Both the position numbers and the translations under genes were made by a program. From Anaerolineales bacterium HSG24 (GTDB taxonomy: Bacteria > Chloroflexota > Anaerolineae > 4572-78 > J111), in NCBI GenBank assembly GCA_030377895.1, contig JAUCGB010000017.1:1-50430 (forward strand): DNA of 50,430 bases, written 5' to 3'. Positions 24,307 to 32,302 of the stretch are shown piece after piece; position 1 is the stretch's first letter; the number at the start of each line of letters is the position of its first letter. Under the pieces are notes generated by a model, which searched no databases, had not been told where the DNA came from, and saw nothing but the letters and a program-made list of their open reading frames with translations.

Positions 24307-25116
24307 TTATTGGTTTTTTGGCCGTAATTTATATACCTGATTCATAAAGGCTTCCACTCGCTCAAACGAAACCGTCTGAGTCCAATGTCCGTTTTCCTTA
24401 AAATATGAGCCAATAATCAACCCGTCTGCTACGGCGAGGTAGTCGGCCACATTATCCAGCGTCACCCCTGAACCAACTAACACCGGAATATCAACCTTGC
24501 CCTTAACTAGAGCTAATTCATCCAGATTGGCACTTGTTCCGGTGGCGATGCCAGTAACAATCACCCCGTCGCTGAGGAAAAACTCAGCCGCATGGGCCAT
24601 CTCGGCAATATCCACATCGGCAGTAATGGCATGGGAACTGTGTTTCTTTTTGATGTCAGTTAGCACCAAAATATCATCCGCTCCAATTTGTTTCCGGTAG
24701 CGCAATATCTTAGCGGCTTGACCATCAATCAGCCCCTCATCCGCCACATGGCTGAATACAAATCCCTCGGCTCGAATAAAATCTAATCCGGCCGCGTGGG
24801 CCACGCCCAACGCTTCAACATTCGCTCCGGCCAAAATCTGGATACCACATGGCAGTCCAGTAACATTCTTGACCTCATATCCAACCACTGTCATGGCCGC
24901 CACAATCTCTGGACCAACAGTCTGGTTACAATAAGGCACGTCATGCATATTCTCAATCGCCAGCATATCGACCCCGGCTTGTTTATACAAGAGTGCCTCC
25001 GCCTTCGCTCTGGCGATAATCTCCGGTAGTCCAAATTTCGATTTCGGTGTGCCGGGTAGGGCATCGACATGAATCATGCCAATGATGGTTTTACTGTTTT
25101 TAATAAAATTTTTCAA
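24307..25116 (-). CDS. BtpA/SgcQ family protein
   Basis: The protein has 269 residues and starts at TTG with GGAGG seven bases upstream. It is a TIM-barrel protein of the BtpA family: IGMIHVDALPGTPKS, KQAGVDMLAIENMHDVPY, FIRAEGFVFSHVADEGLI, DDILVLTDIKKKHSSH, and VLVGSGVTLDNVADYL with GLIIGSYFKENG. In Cyanobacteria BtpA stabilises photosystem I, but the family is widespread in non-photosynthetic organisms, where sugar- or nucleoside-related enzymatic roles are suspected. Nothing nearby indicates photosynthesis. It stands alone. Confidence 0.9.
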   Translation of the reverse strand: MKNFIKNSKTIIGMIHVDALPGTPKSKFGLPEIIARAKAEALLYKQAGVDMLAIENMHDVPYCNQTVGPEIVAAMTVVGYEVKNVTGLPCGIQILAGANVEALGVAHAAGLDFIRAEGFVFSHVADEGLIDGQAAKILRYRKQIGADDILVLTDIKKKHSSHAITADVDIAEMAHAAEFFLSDGVIVTGIATGTSANLDELALVKGKVDIPVLVGSGVTLDNVADYLAVADGLIIGSYFKENGHWTQTVSFERVEAFMNQVYKLRPKNQ

Positions 25117-25138
25117 ACCTGAACCTCCATATATAAGT

Positions 25139-25215
25139 GTAAATATTCAGCGATCTCATCAGAAAGGGTATCAAAAACCCGATTTCTCAAAGAAATCGGG
25201 TTTTTAGGCTACGCC
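25139..25215. repeat. Dispersed repeat, family B (copy 2)
   Basis: GTAAATATTCAG, then AAAAACCCGATTTCTC and AGAAATCGGGTTTTT: this copy has a perfect stem followed by T on both strands, so it has the form of a bidirectional terminator. It lies just upstream of the btpA start. Confidence 0.8.
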
Positions 25216-25377
25216 ACTAAATTCTTACGTATAACTTGCCATTAATCAGCAAAAGCCCAGCTTTATGCCGAGCTTTTGCCTAAACAAAGGAGAAAAACCT
25301 TGACTATGCAGATATCTTTTGGCACCCCAACCATCAGAGTATCCACACTGTCACAAATCCAACAAGGAGAATGTTGA

Positions 25378-25461
25378 ATGTCTACATTAGCATTATACAA
25401 CAGATTGATAGATTTTTCAACAACCTCAGTACCTATTTCCCGTAAGTCATTTGTGGAATAG
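25378..25461 (+). CDS. Possible 27-residue small protein or leader peptide
   Basis: An ATG at 25378 has AAGGAG eight to nine bases upstream and opens a 27-codon frame (MSTLALYNRLIDFSTTSVPI, ending RKSFVE). It precedes the promoter of the coiled-coil gene. A hairpin GCAAAAGC/GCTTTTGC lies at 25249-25279 upstream. No family is recognised; it may be a remnant of a larger gene. Apart from this and the family-B repeat, the 466-base interval 25117-25582 holds no other gene. Confidence 0.3.
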   Translation: MSTLALYNRLIDFSTTSVPISRKSFVE

Positions 25462-25506
25462 TGGAATAGTTACTTATCCATAAAATTTGGTTAATTTGTT
25501 AACCAT

Positions 25507-25535
25507 GTTGTTGCCTGACCTCTCCTATGATATAA
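25507..25535 (+). promoter_or_regulatory. Sigma-70-type promoter of the coiled-coil gene
   Basis: TTGTTG (25507-25512) and a consensus TATAAT (25530-25535) are 17 bases apart. Transcription would start near 25542, which rules out the upstream start codon at 25487 and supports the start at 25583. Confidence 0.6.
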
Positions 25536-25582
25536 TATCGGCAAACCAGATTGATGACCAAAATAATAAGGAGACAAATTCT

Positions 25583-26527
25583 ATGGTAATAACCGAAACG
25601 ACCTTCTCTGAATTTGTAACATTCATTAACACCCATCCTCAATGGCGGCGTAAATTAGCCAAAGCCTTATTTCCTGATATTGATATCGCCAAAGCATTCC
25701 ATGAGTTAGCTGAATCGCAACGGCAAACGCAACTGATGTTACGAGAAATGACCGGCAGAATGGGGCGGGCAGAAAAAAATATAGATATCTTGAAAGAAGA
25801 CGTGTCAGTCTTAAAAGAAGATGTGTCAGTCTTGAAAAAAGATGTGTCAGTCTTGAAAAAAGATGTGTCAGTCTTGAAAGAAGATGTGTCAGTCTTGAAA
25901 GAAGATGTGTCAGTCTTGAAAGAAGACGTGTCAGTCTTGAAAAAAGATGTGTCAGTCTTGAAAGAAGATGTGTCGGTCTTGAAAGAAGAAGTGTCAGTCT
26001 TAAAAGAAGATGTGTCAGTCTTAAAAGAAGACGTGTCAGTCTTGAAAAAAGATGTGTCAGTCTTGAAAAAAGACATGACCCAAGTCAAAAAGGACGTTGG
26101 ACACCTGAAAGGGTTTAACTATGAGAGCCGAATTATCAACCGAGCCGATTCTATCTTTGGTCGATACATGCGACGTGGTCATGATGCTAGAAACAAAATC
26201 GGGTTGTTGCTTGAGGAGGCCGAAGATAATGGCCTGATTACCGAACAAGAGCATGACCATGTTTTATCCCTTGACCTATTGTGGCAAGGCAAACAGAAAC
26301 GCACCAAAACGGATATAGTGTTGGCTATCGAGGTCTCTTGGTGGGCGGAGGAGACCGATATAACCCGAGCGGTCAGTCGAGCCGCAATCCTCCAGAAAAT
26401 CGGCCTGACCGCTTTTCCCCTCGTGGCCGGATTTGAGTGGAGTGAGGAAATGATGGCCTTAGCCCGCCAGCAGAATGTGGTTGTGATGATCAACACGACC
26501 ATTGATGAGGAAAGTTGGTTGATTTAG
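25583..26527 (+). CDS. Coiled-coil protein with perfect heptad repeats and nuclease-like C-terminal domain
   Basis: The protein has 314 residues from the ATG at 25583 (AAGGAG 10 bases upstream). Residues 1-68 are a helical N-terminal part. Residues about 69-166 are fourteen 7-residue repeats of the form VLKEDVS or VLKKDVS, a regular coiled coil. Residues about 178-314 contain GRYMRRGHDARNKIGLLLEEAE, a strand pair TKTDIVLAIEVSWWAEETDI and ILQKIGLTAFPLVAGFEW. The spacing of Asp and Glu-x-Ser resembles the PD-(D/E)XK-like tail of DUF3782-type proteins common in Cyanobacteria and Chloroflexota. Function is unknown; the coiled coil may set oligomerisation or spacing of the tail domains. Confidence 0.75.
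   Translation: MVITETTFSEFVTFINTHPQWRRKLAKALFPDIDIAKAFHELAESQRQTQLMLREMTGRMGRAEKNIDILKEDVSVLKEDVSVLKKDVSVLKKDVSVLKEDVSVLKEDVSVLKEDVSVLKKDVSVLKEDVSVLKEEVSVLKEDVSVLKEDVSVLKKDVSVLKKDMTQVKKDVGHLKGFNYESRIINRADSIFGRYMRRGHDARNKIGLLLEEAEDNGLITEQEHDHVLSLDLLWQGKQKRTKTDIVLAIEVSWWAEETDITRAVSRAAILQKIGLTAFPLVAGFEWSEEMMALARQQNVVVMINTTIDEESWLI
25787..26080 (+). repeat. 21-base coding minisatellite (14 units)
   Basis: Fourteen contiguous 21-base units, such as GTCTTGAAAGAAGATGTGTC, each encode one heptad. They differ mainly by AAA/GAA (Lys/Glu) at one codon and by synonymous changes. There are no spacers and the frame is kept, so this is a tandem array rather than a CRISPR. Confidence 0.95.
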
Positions 26528-26572
26528 ATTTGCGATTTTGGATCCGATTAGCGTTGTCGCCTATTCGCACAT

Positions 26573-26687
26573 TCCCATATCATCTTGAGTGTAGCACCCA
26601 TCGAATAACGGAATATTAGAGTTGAAAGGAGCCACCAAACACCACTTGTAACGTTCTGATGGGTACTACACGCAGAATGATATGGGA
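26573..26687. repeat. Imperfect inverted-repeat element of 115 bases
   Basis: The left arm (26573-26610) starts TCCCATATCAT and contains TGTAGCACCCATCGAATAACG. The right arm (26652-26687) contains CGTTCTGATGGGTACTACAC and ends ATGATATGGGA. The arms pair over about 36 bases with a few mismatches, and the loop contains GAGTTGAAAGGAG. No reading frame is inside, so it may be a short non-autonomous mobile element. It accounts for part of the 582-base gene-free stretch 26528-27109. Confidence 0.7.
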
Positions 26688-26761
26688 TTTTAGATTGTCA
26701 ATTGGTAGAAAATGCGTCATCGCTTATTAGTTATTCGCTTATTCACCCATTCATGCCAAAA

Positions 26762-26967
26762 CAAAAAACCTCCACGGTGGTTGCACCGGGAGGTGGGTTT
26801 ATCATGGGAATTGTTTTGACCTATAAATGAAATTAGGCCAAAACACAAACACAATGTTATAATCCGTCTCGCCTCTCGGTGCTTGTTACCGGGTGGAAGT
26901 TGGAGTTGCCCTCGTCTCAAGGGGTAACTCCTTCTAAATCAATATATCAATGTTAAGTTTCTAAACT
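26762..26967 (-). ncRNA. Candidate structured small RNA of about 205 nt
   Basis: A minus-strand transcription unit without a reading frame is bounded by a promoter (26974-27002) and a terminator. The terminator stem (CCTCCCGGTG against CACCGTGGAGG, 26769-26794) is followed by six T. Inside are a hairpin GGAGTT-CCC/GGG-AACTCC (about 26904-26934), CGGT/ACCG around 26876-26893, and TTTTGGCCTA/TAGGTCAAAA (about 26815-26845). No gene follows on the same strand, so it is unlikely to be a leader. The length would suit a 6S-like RNA, but I cannot draw the 6S fold or match any known family. Confidence 0.45.
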
Positions 26968-26973
26968 AAAGTA

Positions 26974-27002
26974 AGAATAACATAGTTTAATGGTTTTGGC
27001 AA
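26974..27002 (-). promoter_or_regulatory. Promoter of the candidate small RNA
   Basis: On the minus strand TTGCCA (26997-27002) and TATTCT (26974-26979) are exactly 17 bases apart in an AT-rich setting. Transcription would start near 26967. Confidence 0.5.
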
Positions 27003-27109
27003 ATATGGATTGTAAATTATGAAAGATGAATGAAAAGCCGTGTTGTCGCTCATTCGCCATTGGGCTGTGCATATCCAACTGACTTTTTATCTCAGGAGAG
27101 CATCATATT

Positions 27110-28225
27110 ATGAACGTAGATGGGAAACATTACCGCACTATATGGCTCAGCGAAACCGATGAGCGGGTGGTGCAGATTATTGATCAGCGACCTTTGCCGC
27201 ACCAGTTTATTATTGAAGATTTGACCAACGTAAGCGAGGTGGCCCGCGCCATCAAGGACATGCACATTCGGGGGGCTGGCCTTGTCGGAGCGACGGCGGG
27301 ATATGGCATGTTTATCGCCGCCTTGCATGCGCCGCAAAATTCGCCCATCGCCTTTAACGCTCAACTGGGCGAGGATGCTAAAATCCTCATGGCGACCCGT
27401 CCGACGGCGGTTAATCTGGAGTGGGCGGTTAAGCGACAACTGGCTGCTATGGCCGAGGTGGATGGCTTCGCGAAGAAGATTCAGGTCGCCAAAACCACCG
27501 CCCAAGCTATCGCCGATGAGGATGCTGAGTTTTGTCGGCGTATTGGCGAGCATGGGGTCAGTTTGATTGAGCAGATTAGCCAGCGCAAATCGGGGGAGAC
27601 GGTCAATATTTTGACCCACTGTAATGCCGGTTGGTTGGCCTTTGTCGATTACGGAACCGCCACCGCGCCGGTATACGCCGCCCATGACAAGGGGATTCCG
27701 GTGCATGTTTGGGTTGATGAGACGCGGCCTCGTAATCAAGGCGCTCGCCTGACGGCATGGGAGTTGGGTCAGCATGGTGTGCCGCATACTGTCATTGCCG
27801 ACAATGTGGGTGGGCATCTGATGCAACATGGGCAGGTTGATCTGGTCATCACCGGCACAGACCGTACTCTGTACACTGGCGACGTGGCTAATAAAATTGG
27901 CACTTATCTGAAAGCGTTGGCGGCCAAAGATAACGACGTGCCGTTTTATGTCGGTTTACCCTCCTCAACCTTTGATTGGGAAAAACGAGACGGGATCAAA
28001 GAGATTCCCATTGAACAGCGGGACGCAACCGAGGTCAAATATATTGCCGGAGCGCATGAGGGCGACACCAAAACTGTCCTGCTGACCCCCGAAGATAGCC
28101 CAGCGGTCAACTACGCTTTTGATGTCACTCCGGCTCGCCTCGTGACCGCTCTCATCACCGAGCGGGGGATTTGCGAGGCTTCGGAGGCTGGAATTATGGG
28201 GTTGTATCCTGAGAAGAGGTCATAA
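27110..28225 (+). CDS. MtnA/eIF2B-like sugar-phosphate isomerase (first paralogue)
   Basis: The protein has 371 residues. It belongs to the methylthioribose-1-phosphate isomerase family, which converts the aldose 1-phosphate to the ketose. It has the catalytic Cys171 in LTHCNAGWLA and Asp251 in ITGTDRTLYTGDVANKIGTY, with DETRPRNQGARLTAWEL between. It departs from the second copy (RGAGLVGATAGYG instead of RGAPAIGAAAAYG, and a Trp-rich insertion near SSTFDWEKRD). The other copy sits with SAM-cycle genes, so this one may act on another substrate such as 5-deoxyribose 1-phosphate. That division is inference. AGGAG lies 11 bases upstream. Confidence 0.88.
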   Translation: MNVDGKHYRTIWLSETDERVVQIIDQRPLPHQFIIEDLTNVSEVARAIKDMHIRGAGLVGATAGYGMFIAALHAPQNSPIAFNAQLGEDAKILMATRPTAVNLEWAVKRQLAAMAEVDGFAKKIQVAKTTAQAIADEDAEFCRRIGEHGVSLIEQISQRKSGETVNILTHCNAGWLAFVDYGTATAPVYAAHDKGIPVHVWVDETRPRNQGARLTAWELGQHGVPHTVIADNVGGHLMQHGQVDLVITGTDRTLYTGDVANKIGTYLKALAAKDNDVPFYVGLPSSTFDWEKRDGIKEIPIEQRDATEVKYIAGAHEGDTKTVLLTPEDSPAVNYAFDVTPARLVTALITERGICEASEAGIMGLYPEKRS

Positions 28226-28289
28226 GAATTACAAAAATGGTAAATGGTGAATGGTAAATTATAAATTATAAATGAGCGTAAGTATCTCC

Positions 28290-30611
28290 TCACTCTTCAA
28301 TGCCAAACAGGGCCGGATCATAGACTCCGGCCGCGTTCCACCATGACCAGCCGTCGGCGTTGGCATCTTCTGCCGCTTGGCGTTGAAGTTGCATCTCTGA
28401 CAAATCGTACCAGTAAGCCTGCAACCAAGGCCGCACTTTGACATGACCGGGAACTCGCTTGGCGGCGGCTTCTTGACTGCGATTCACCACGTTGTACGGT
28501 TCACTTGAGGGATCATCATACCCCAAATTACCGCTACTAAAGGTAGAAGGGTAAATCATGGGTGATAGATAATGGATCGACGGCACAAGATCATCAACTC
28601 GTTGACCGATATTCATGTCGATTTCTGGCGCGACCCACACGGTCAGACCAAACACATCTATCGAAATAAAAATCGGATAGGGGCGTAGAGCATCGGCCAT
28701 GCCAGTTATAAAGTCACGGATGGTGCTGGTACGGGTTTCGAGACTGTTCTCTTCTTCGTACACAATGGCGGTCACATCTCCATCAGAAGGGAAGCGGACA
28801 TAATCAAAATTGATTTCGTCGAAGCCAAACTCGGCCACTTCTTTGGCTAGTTCGATATTATAGTTCCAGACCTCTTCTCGAAACGGATTGCTCCAAGCGA
28901 GGTCTTCCCCATCAATCCAAACATCTCCCTCCCCATCCACGACGGCATAATCTGTCTTGTTTTGCGCCAAAGGATCATCCTTAAAGACGACGAATCGGGC
29001 AATCGAGTAGATTTGACGAGTTTTAGCTTCGGTTGCCAACTCCTCTAACGACATCCAATGGTCGCCATATTCGGCATCAGCCTTGGTCGTCTCCACCAGC
29101 TTAACCTGACTGTCCCAAGCCAGCATGCCAAAATCACCCTTCACATCAATTACAAAGGCATTTAGTTGGTCGCTCGATGCGATAAAATCAAGATAACCTA
29201 ACGTAGCATCTCGATTACTAAGGTAATAAAATGGGATGTAAATAGCCTTAGCCTGAAACGGCTCAATCGTCAAATCTAAACAAGGTGGCCCATCACTGGG
29301 CGCGTCGGGGCAGGGCTTAACCTGCAACCATTGCTCATCCAAACCCCGAAACGGTGGCGAGAGGCTATCGGTCAGCACCGTTTTTTTATCAAGCCAAGCA
29401 TAGCCTCGTTTATACCCCGCCGCCTTGACCAACATCTGTTGCGATTCATCCACAGTCGTCTGGATTATGAAGCGACCTGCCTCATCAGCCTGACTAACCG
29501 ATTGGCCGATATAAATCGTCGCCCGTGGAAGCGGCGCGCCAGTGAGCCTGTCTCGCACCACGCCTATCACCTGCCCCGGCACCATCTCTGCGCTAAAACT
29601 AGTATCACCCTGATACTCAAAAGTAATGGTATTATACCCTTGTTGAGTAACCGTTATCATGCTCGGAGCCGGAATGTGAGACAGATCGAGGTGGCCTTGC
29701 CCATCGGTGGTGGCGGTCATCACATCGCCAATATTGATCTCCGCTCCGGCCATGGGTTGATCCAGATAGCTGTTCCACAGGTTGAGTTGTAACTCATTCG
29801 GCTCGACGGTTAGGCTCAAACTCTCCCGCATGCCGACGGTCAGCGCGGCGGGCAGATACTCCGGCGATTCGACCATGACCTGATCTTGGGGGATGAGGTA
29901 ATTGAAGGCAAAGTTGCCATCCTCATCGGTTAAAACAGTTTGGCGACGGATGCCCGCTCCGGCAACGAGACGCACGCCCTCCACAGGCTCGCCATCCACA
30001 TTCAGAATTTGGCCGCTGACTCTGGTTGGCTCTAAACTTAGGTCAAACGGGAAAGCCAGATTTTCCTCGGTCAGCACGATGTTAGGAATAGACTGATACC
30101 CAGCCGGAGGTAGAATCCTGATCTGGTTTCCGGCCCATAACCGCAAAAACTGAAACCGCCCCTCCTCATCACTCGTTACTGTTTGAGGATAATCGTCTGA
30201 GTTGGCCTCCAGCGAAACATGGCCCAGCGGTTGATTGGTTTGCGCGTCGATCAGTTGGCCGCTGATTTCGAGCGGCTCTAGCTCGATGTCGATTTGCGGG
30301 GCCATCTGCCAGCGCGGGATGTTCAGACTCAAGCCACCGGGCCGATAACCGGGCGAGATCACTTCGAGTCGAATCGTATCTGTGTTGACCAGTGGATTGA
30401 CCATAAATTGAGCCGTAAATCCATTTTGGTCATGATTGGGTTGGCTAACTGTTTCGATATTGGTAGTCAGGCTCACGTCGGTAACAGTTTCTTGATTGTC
30501 GATATCCCGAAAGTAGACAATAATCGTTTTATAACGAATTGTCTGAACCATCCAATAGCATCCGATTAGAAAAATAAGAAACAACAGCACCTTAAGTAAA
30601 CGAACTCTCAT
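28290..30611 (-). CDS. DUF4015 putative glycoside hydrolase with carboxypeptidase-regulatory-like repeats
   Basis: The protein has 773 residues. An N-terminal membrane anchor or signal (about 5-25) is followed by several beta-sandwich repeats of the carboxypeptidase regulatory type (about 35-420), with recurring TVTSDEEGRFQFLRL, TVLTDEDGNFAFNYL and SQADEAGRFIIQT. The C-terminal half (about 455-770) is a DUF4015 barrel: YIPFYYLSN, NAFVIDVKGDFGMLAW, FDEINFDYVRFPSDG, FISIDVFGLTVW, LSPMIYPSTFSSGNLGYDDP and RPWLQAYWY. DUF4015 resembles alpha-amylase-type glycosidases, with Asp/Glu at strand ends. It is probably exported and acts on a cell-surface or environmental polysaccharide. Confidence 0.88.
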   Translation of the reverse strand: MRVRLLKVLLFLIFLIGCYWMVQTIRYKTIIVYFRDIDNQETVTDVSLTTNIETVSQPNHDQNGFTAQFMVNPLVNTDTIRLEVISPGYRPGGLSLNIPRWQMAPQIDIELEPLEISGQLIDAQTNQPLGHVSLEANSDDYPQTVTSDEEGRFQFLRLWAGNQIRILPPAGYQSIPNIVLTEENLAFPFDLSLEPTRVSGQILNVDGEPVEGVRLVAGAGIRRQTVLTDEDGNFAFNYLIPQDQVMVESPEYLPAALTVGMRESLSLTVEPNELQLNLWNSYLDQPMAGAEINIGDVMTATTDGQGHLDLSHIPAPSMITVTQQGYNTITFEYQGDTSFSAEMVPGQVIGVVRDRLTGAPLPRATIYIGQSVSQADEAGRFIIQTTVDESQQMLVKAAGYKRGYAWLDKKTVLTDSLSPPFRGLDEQWLQVKPCPDAPSDGPPCLDLTIEPFQAKAIYIPFYYLSNRDATLGYLDFIASSDQLNAFVIDVKGDFGMLAWDSQVKLVETTKADAEYGDHWMSLEELATEAKTRQIYSIARFVVFKDDPLAQNKTDYAVVDGEGDVWIDGEDLAWSNPFREEVWNYNIELAKEVAEFGFDEINFDYVRFPSDGDVTAIVYEEENSLETRTSTIRDFITGMADALRPYPIFISIDVFGLTVWVAPEIDMNIGQRVDDLVPSIHYLSPMIYPSTFSSGNLGYDDPSSEPYNVVNRSQEAAAKRVPGHVKVRPWLQAYWYDLSEMQLQRQAAEDANADGWSWWNAAGVYDPALFGIEE

Positions 30612-30718
30612 GGTGCTGGATTATAAGGTTAAATGACAATGCCGCAAAATTGAAGGAAGGTCTCACTTGTGAAGGGTGCATAGATTTGTTGGGAGGGCTT
30701 GAGACTAAATCCTAATTC

Positions 30719-30762
30719 TTAGGAATCGGGATTAAGGAATGAGCATTAATTAACATGTGCAT
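30719..30762 (+). repeat. Dispersed repeat, family D (variant)
   Basis: GGAATCGGGATTAAGGAATG and GCATTAATTAACATGTGCAT match the arms of the family seen at 15508-15535 and 37440-37513. It lies in the 519-base gene-free stretch 30612-31130, which holds no gene but this repeat, an inverted-repeat element and a promoter. Confidence 0.7.
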
Positions 30763-30770
30763 TGCGTCGG

Positions 30771-30938
30771 AGATTATGGTAGGGGCTAGGCAGGGCGGTC
30801 TAGACTTGGAATGTGCGACCATCTCCGCTCCGTCCCTGCCTCGCCCGTCATTCCATAAGTTTCAGGGCGAGGCAAGGCGGATTGGAGTTCTGATTTCAAA
30901 CCAACGCTACACCGCCTTGCCTAGCCCCTACGTAATCT
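30771..30938. repeat. Nested inverted-repeat element of 168 bases
   Basis: The outer arms AGATTATGGTAGGGGCTAGG-CAGGGCGGT (30771-30799) and the complementary ACCGCCTTGCCTAGCCCCTA-CGTAATCT (30911-30938) pair over about 28 bases. A second, inner palindrome GCCTCGCCC/GGGCGAGGC (30838-30846 and 30864-30872) lies within. GC content is higher than the surroundings. No reading frame is inside; it has the form of a non-autonomous mobile element. Confidence 0.75.
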
Positions 30939-31026
30939 ATCGCCATACCTAATTTGTAAAAGATGAAGTTCTTCATTTTGAACCATGCCCAGATAGCTGT
31001 ACTCGAAGGTTGTCGGATAACGAAGT

Positions 31027-31054
31027 TTGCAACTCCTTATCACTATGTTATAAT
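31027..31054 (+). promoter_or_regulatory. Promoter upstream of the GT4 gene, in a decayed family-A repeat
   Basis: TTGCAA (31027-31032) and a consensus TATAAT (31049-31054) have a 16-base spacer. The sequence GTTTGCAACTCCTTATCACT corresponds to the right end of family-A repeats. The downstream gene starts about 76 bases later. Confidence 0.5.
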
Positions 31055-31130
31055 CGTAAGATACGATTTTTTTCATCTGGTTGACATCTGGCAATTGATT
31101 AAATTGATAGCTGTCAATCCATCTTGACTA

Positions 31131-32273
31131 TTGATCATCGGAATTGATTATACTGCCGCCTTAAAACAAGGAGGTGGTATCGGACGTTATACGCGGGGAT
31201 TGATTACAACGCTCGCCCAACTCGATAAACAAACAGAGTACCGTTTGCTGACCAGTTCAGATGCTCCCATCGACAACCTCAATCCCTTTCAAAAGTACTC
31301 TAATTTCAGCTATAAATCTTACCCCTTTCCAGAACGTTGGATGACCATTGGCTGGCATCGACTTTATTTACCCATTTCGGTCGAGTGGTTTGCGGGCCAG
31401 ATTGATCTGTTTCATTCGCCTAACTTTATTTTGCCTCCAGTTCGACGGGCAAAAACGTTGCTGACCGTGCATGATTTGTCTTTTATTCGACATCCGCAAG
31501 GGGCGGTGGCGAGTTTGCGGGATTGGCTCAATAAGGTTGTGCCAAGAAGTTTGGCCCGCGCCGATCATATTTTAGCCGATTCAGAAAGCACGAAAACTGA
31601 TCTGTTCGACATCTACAACATATCACCAAACCGAGTAACCGTTGTCGGGGCTGGGGTCGAGGAGCGGTTTCATCCAGTTACAGAGCAAGCTATTCTAAAA
31701 AGAGTTGCCAAGAGCTATAAACTTCCAAAAAAATTCATTTTAGGATTAGGTACGCTAGAACCTCGCAAGAATTTTAGAGGATTGATTGAAGCATTTTCAA
31801 CATCAGCCGTTTCTAAAACACACCATCTGATTATTGCTGGAGGCAAAGGCTGGCTTTATGACGATATATTCACCGCCGCAGAAAACTCGCCAGTTAAGAA
31901 ACAAATTCAGTTGATCGGTTTTGTGGACGATGCCGATTTGCCGGCATTATATACCTTAGCCGATATATTTGCCTACCCGTCTCATTACGAGGGATTCGGT
32001 ATTCCGGTAGTGGAGGCTATGGCTTGTGGAACTCCTGTTGTCTGCGCTAACAACTCTAGCTTACCAGAAGTTGCTGGGCAGGCGGCTGTTCAAGTCAACG
32101 CAACGGATACAGACATGTTAGCCGAAGCCTTATATATGTTAGCAACCAACAGAGACAGACATATTCAAGCGATGAATAGTGGTTTTTTACAGGCCCAAAA
32201 ATTTAGTTGGCTTACGGCCGCGAAGCGGCTACGGACGGTTTATCAACAACTACTCAATATTGCAAATAATTAA
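31131..32273 (+). CDS. Glycosyltransferase family 4 protein
   Basis: The protein has 380 residues, starting at TTG (31131) without a clear ribosome binding site. It is a GT-B enzyme. The N-terminal domain has GIDYTAALKQGGGIGRYTRGLI and LTVHDLSFIRHPQ. The linker has NRVTVVGAGVEERFHP, and the nucleotide-sugar domain has ILGLGTLEPRKNFRGLIEAF, LIIAGGKGWLYDD and the E-x7-E signature YEGFGIPVVEAMACGTPVV. It probably adds a sugar from a nucleotide donor to a surface polysaccharide or lipid. Donor and acceptor are unknown. It precedes the cyclase gene by 29 bases and may be co-transcribed. Confidence 0.93.
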   Translation: MIIGIDYTAALKQGGGIGRYTRGLITTLAQLDKQTEYRLLTSSDAPIDNLNPFQKYSNFSYKSYPFPERWMTIGWHRLYLPISVEWFAGQIDLFHSPNFILPPVRRAKTLLTVHDLSFIRHPQGAVASLRDWLNKVVPRSLARADHILADSESTKTDLFDIYNISPNRVTVVGAGVEERFHPVTEQAILKRVAKSYKLPKKFILGLGTLEPRKNFRGLIEAFSTSAVSKTHHLIIAGGKGWLYDDIFTAAENSPVKKQIQLIGFVDDADLPALYTLADIFAYPSHYEGFGIPVVEAMACGTPVVCANNSSLPEVAGQAAVQVNATDTDMLAEALYMLATNRDRHIQAMNSGFLQAQKFSWLTAAKRLRTVYQQLLNIANN

Positions 32274-32302
32274 CCTTATTTAAGGAAGAGTGTGTATTTC
32301 CT

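Noticed and set aside
24307..25116. BtpA as evidence of photosynthesis
   Set aside because: The family is common in non-photosynthetic bacteria and archaea, and no photosystem gene is present.
25787..26080. Regular repeats suggesting a CRISPR array
   Set aside because: Units are contiguous 21-mers without spacers and keep a coding frame.
25639..26088. Long minus-strand frame rich in FKTDTSS repeats opposite the coiled-coil gene
   Set aside because: It is the antisense translation of the 21-base repeat array; the plus strand has promoter, ribosome binding site and a continuous protein.
26762..26967. T-box or other riboswitch
   Set aside because: No aminoacyl-tRNA synthetase or other gene follows on the minus strand, and no conserved T-box or riboswitch motif could be matched.
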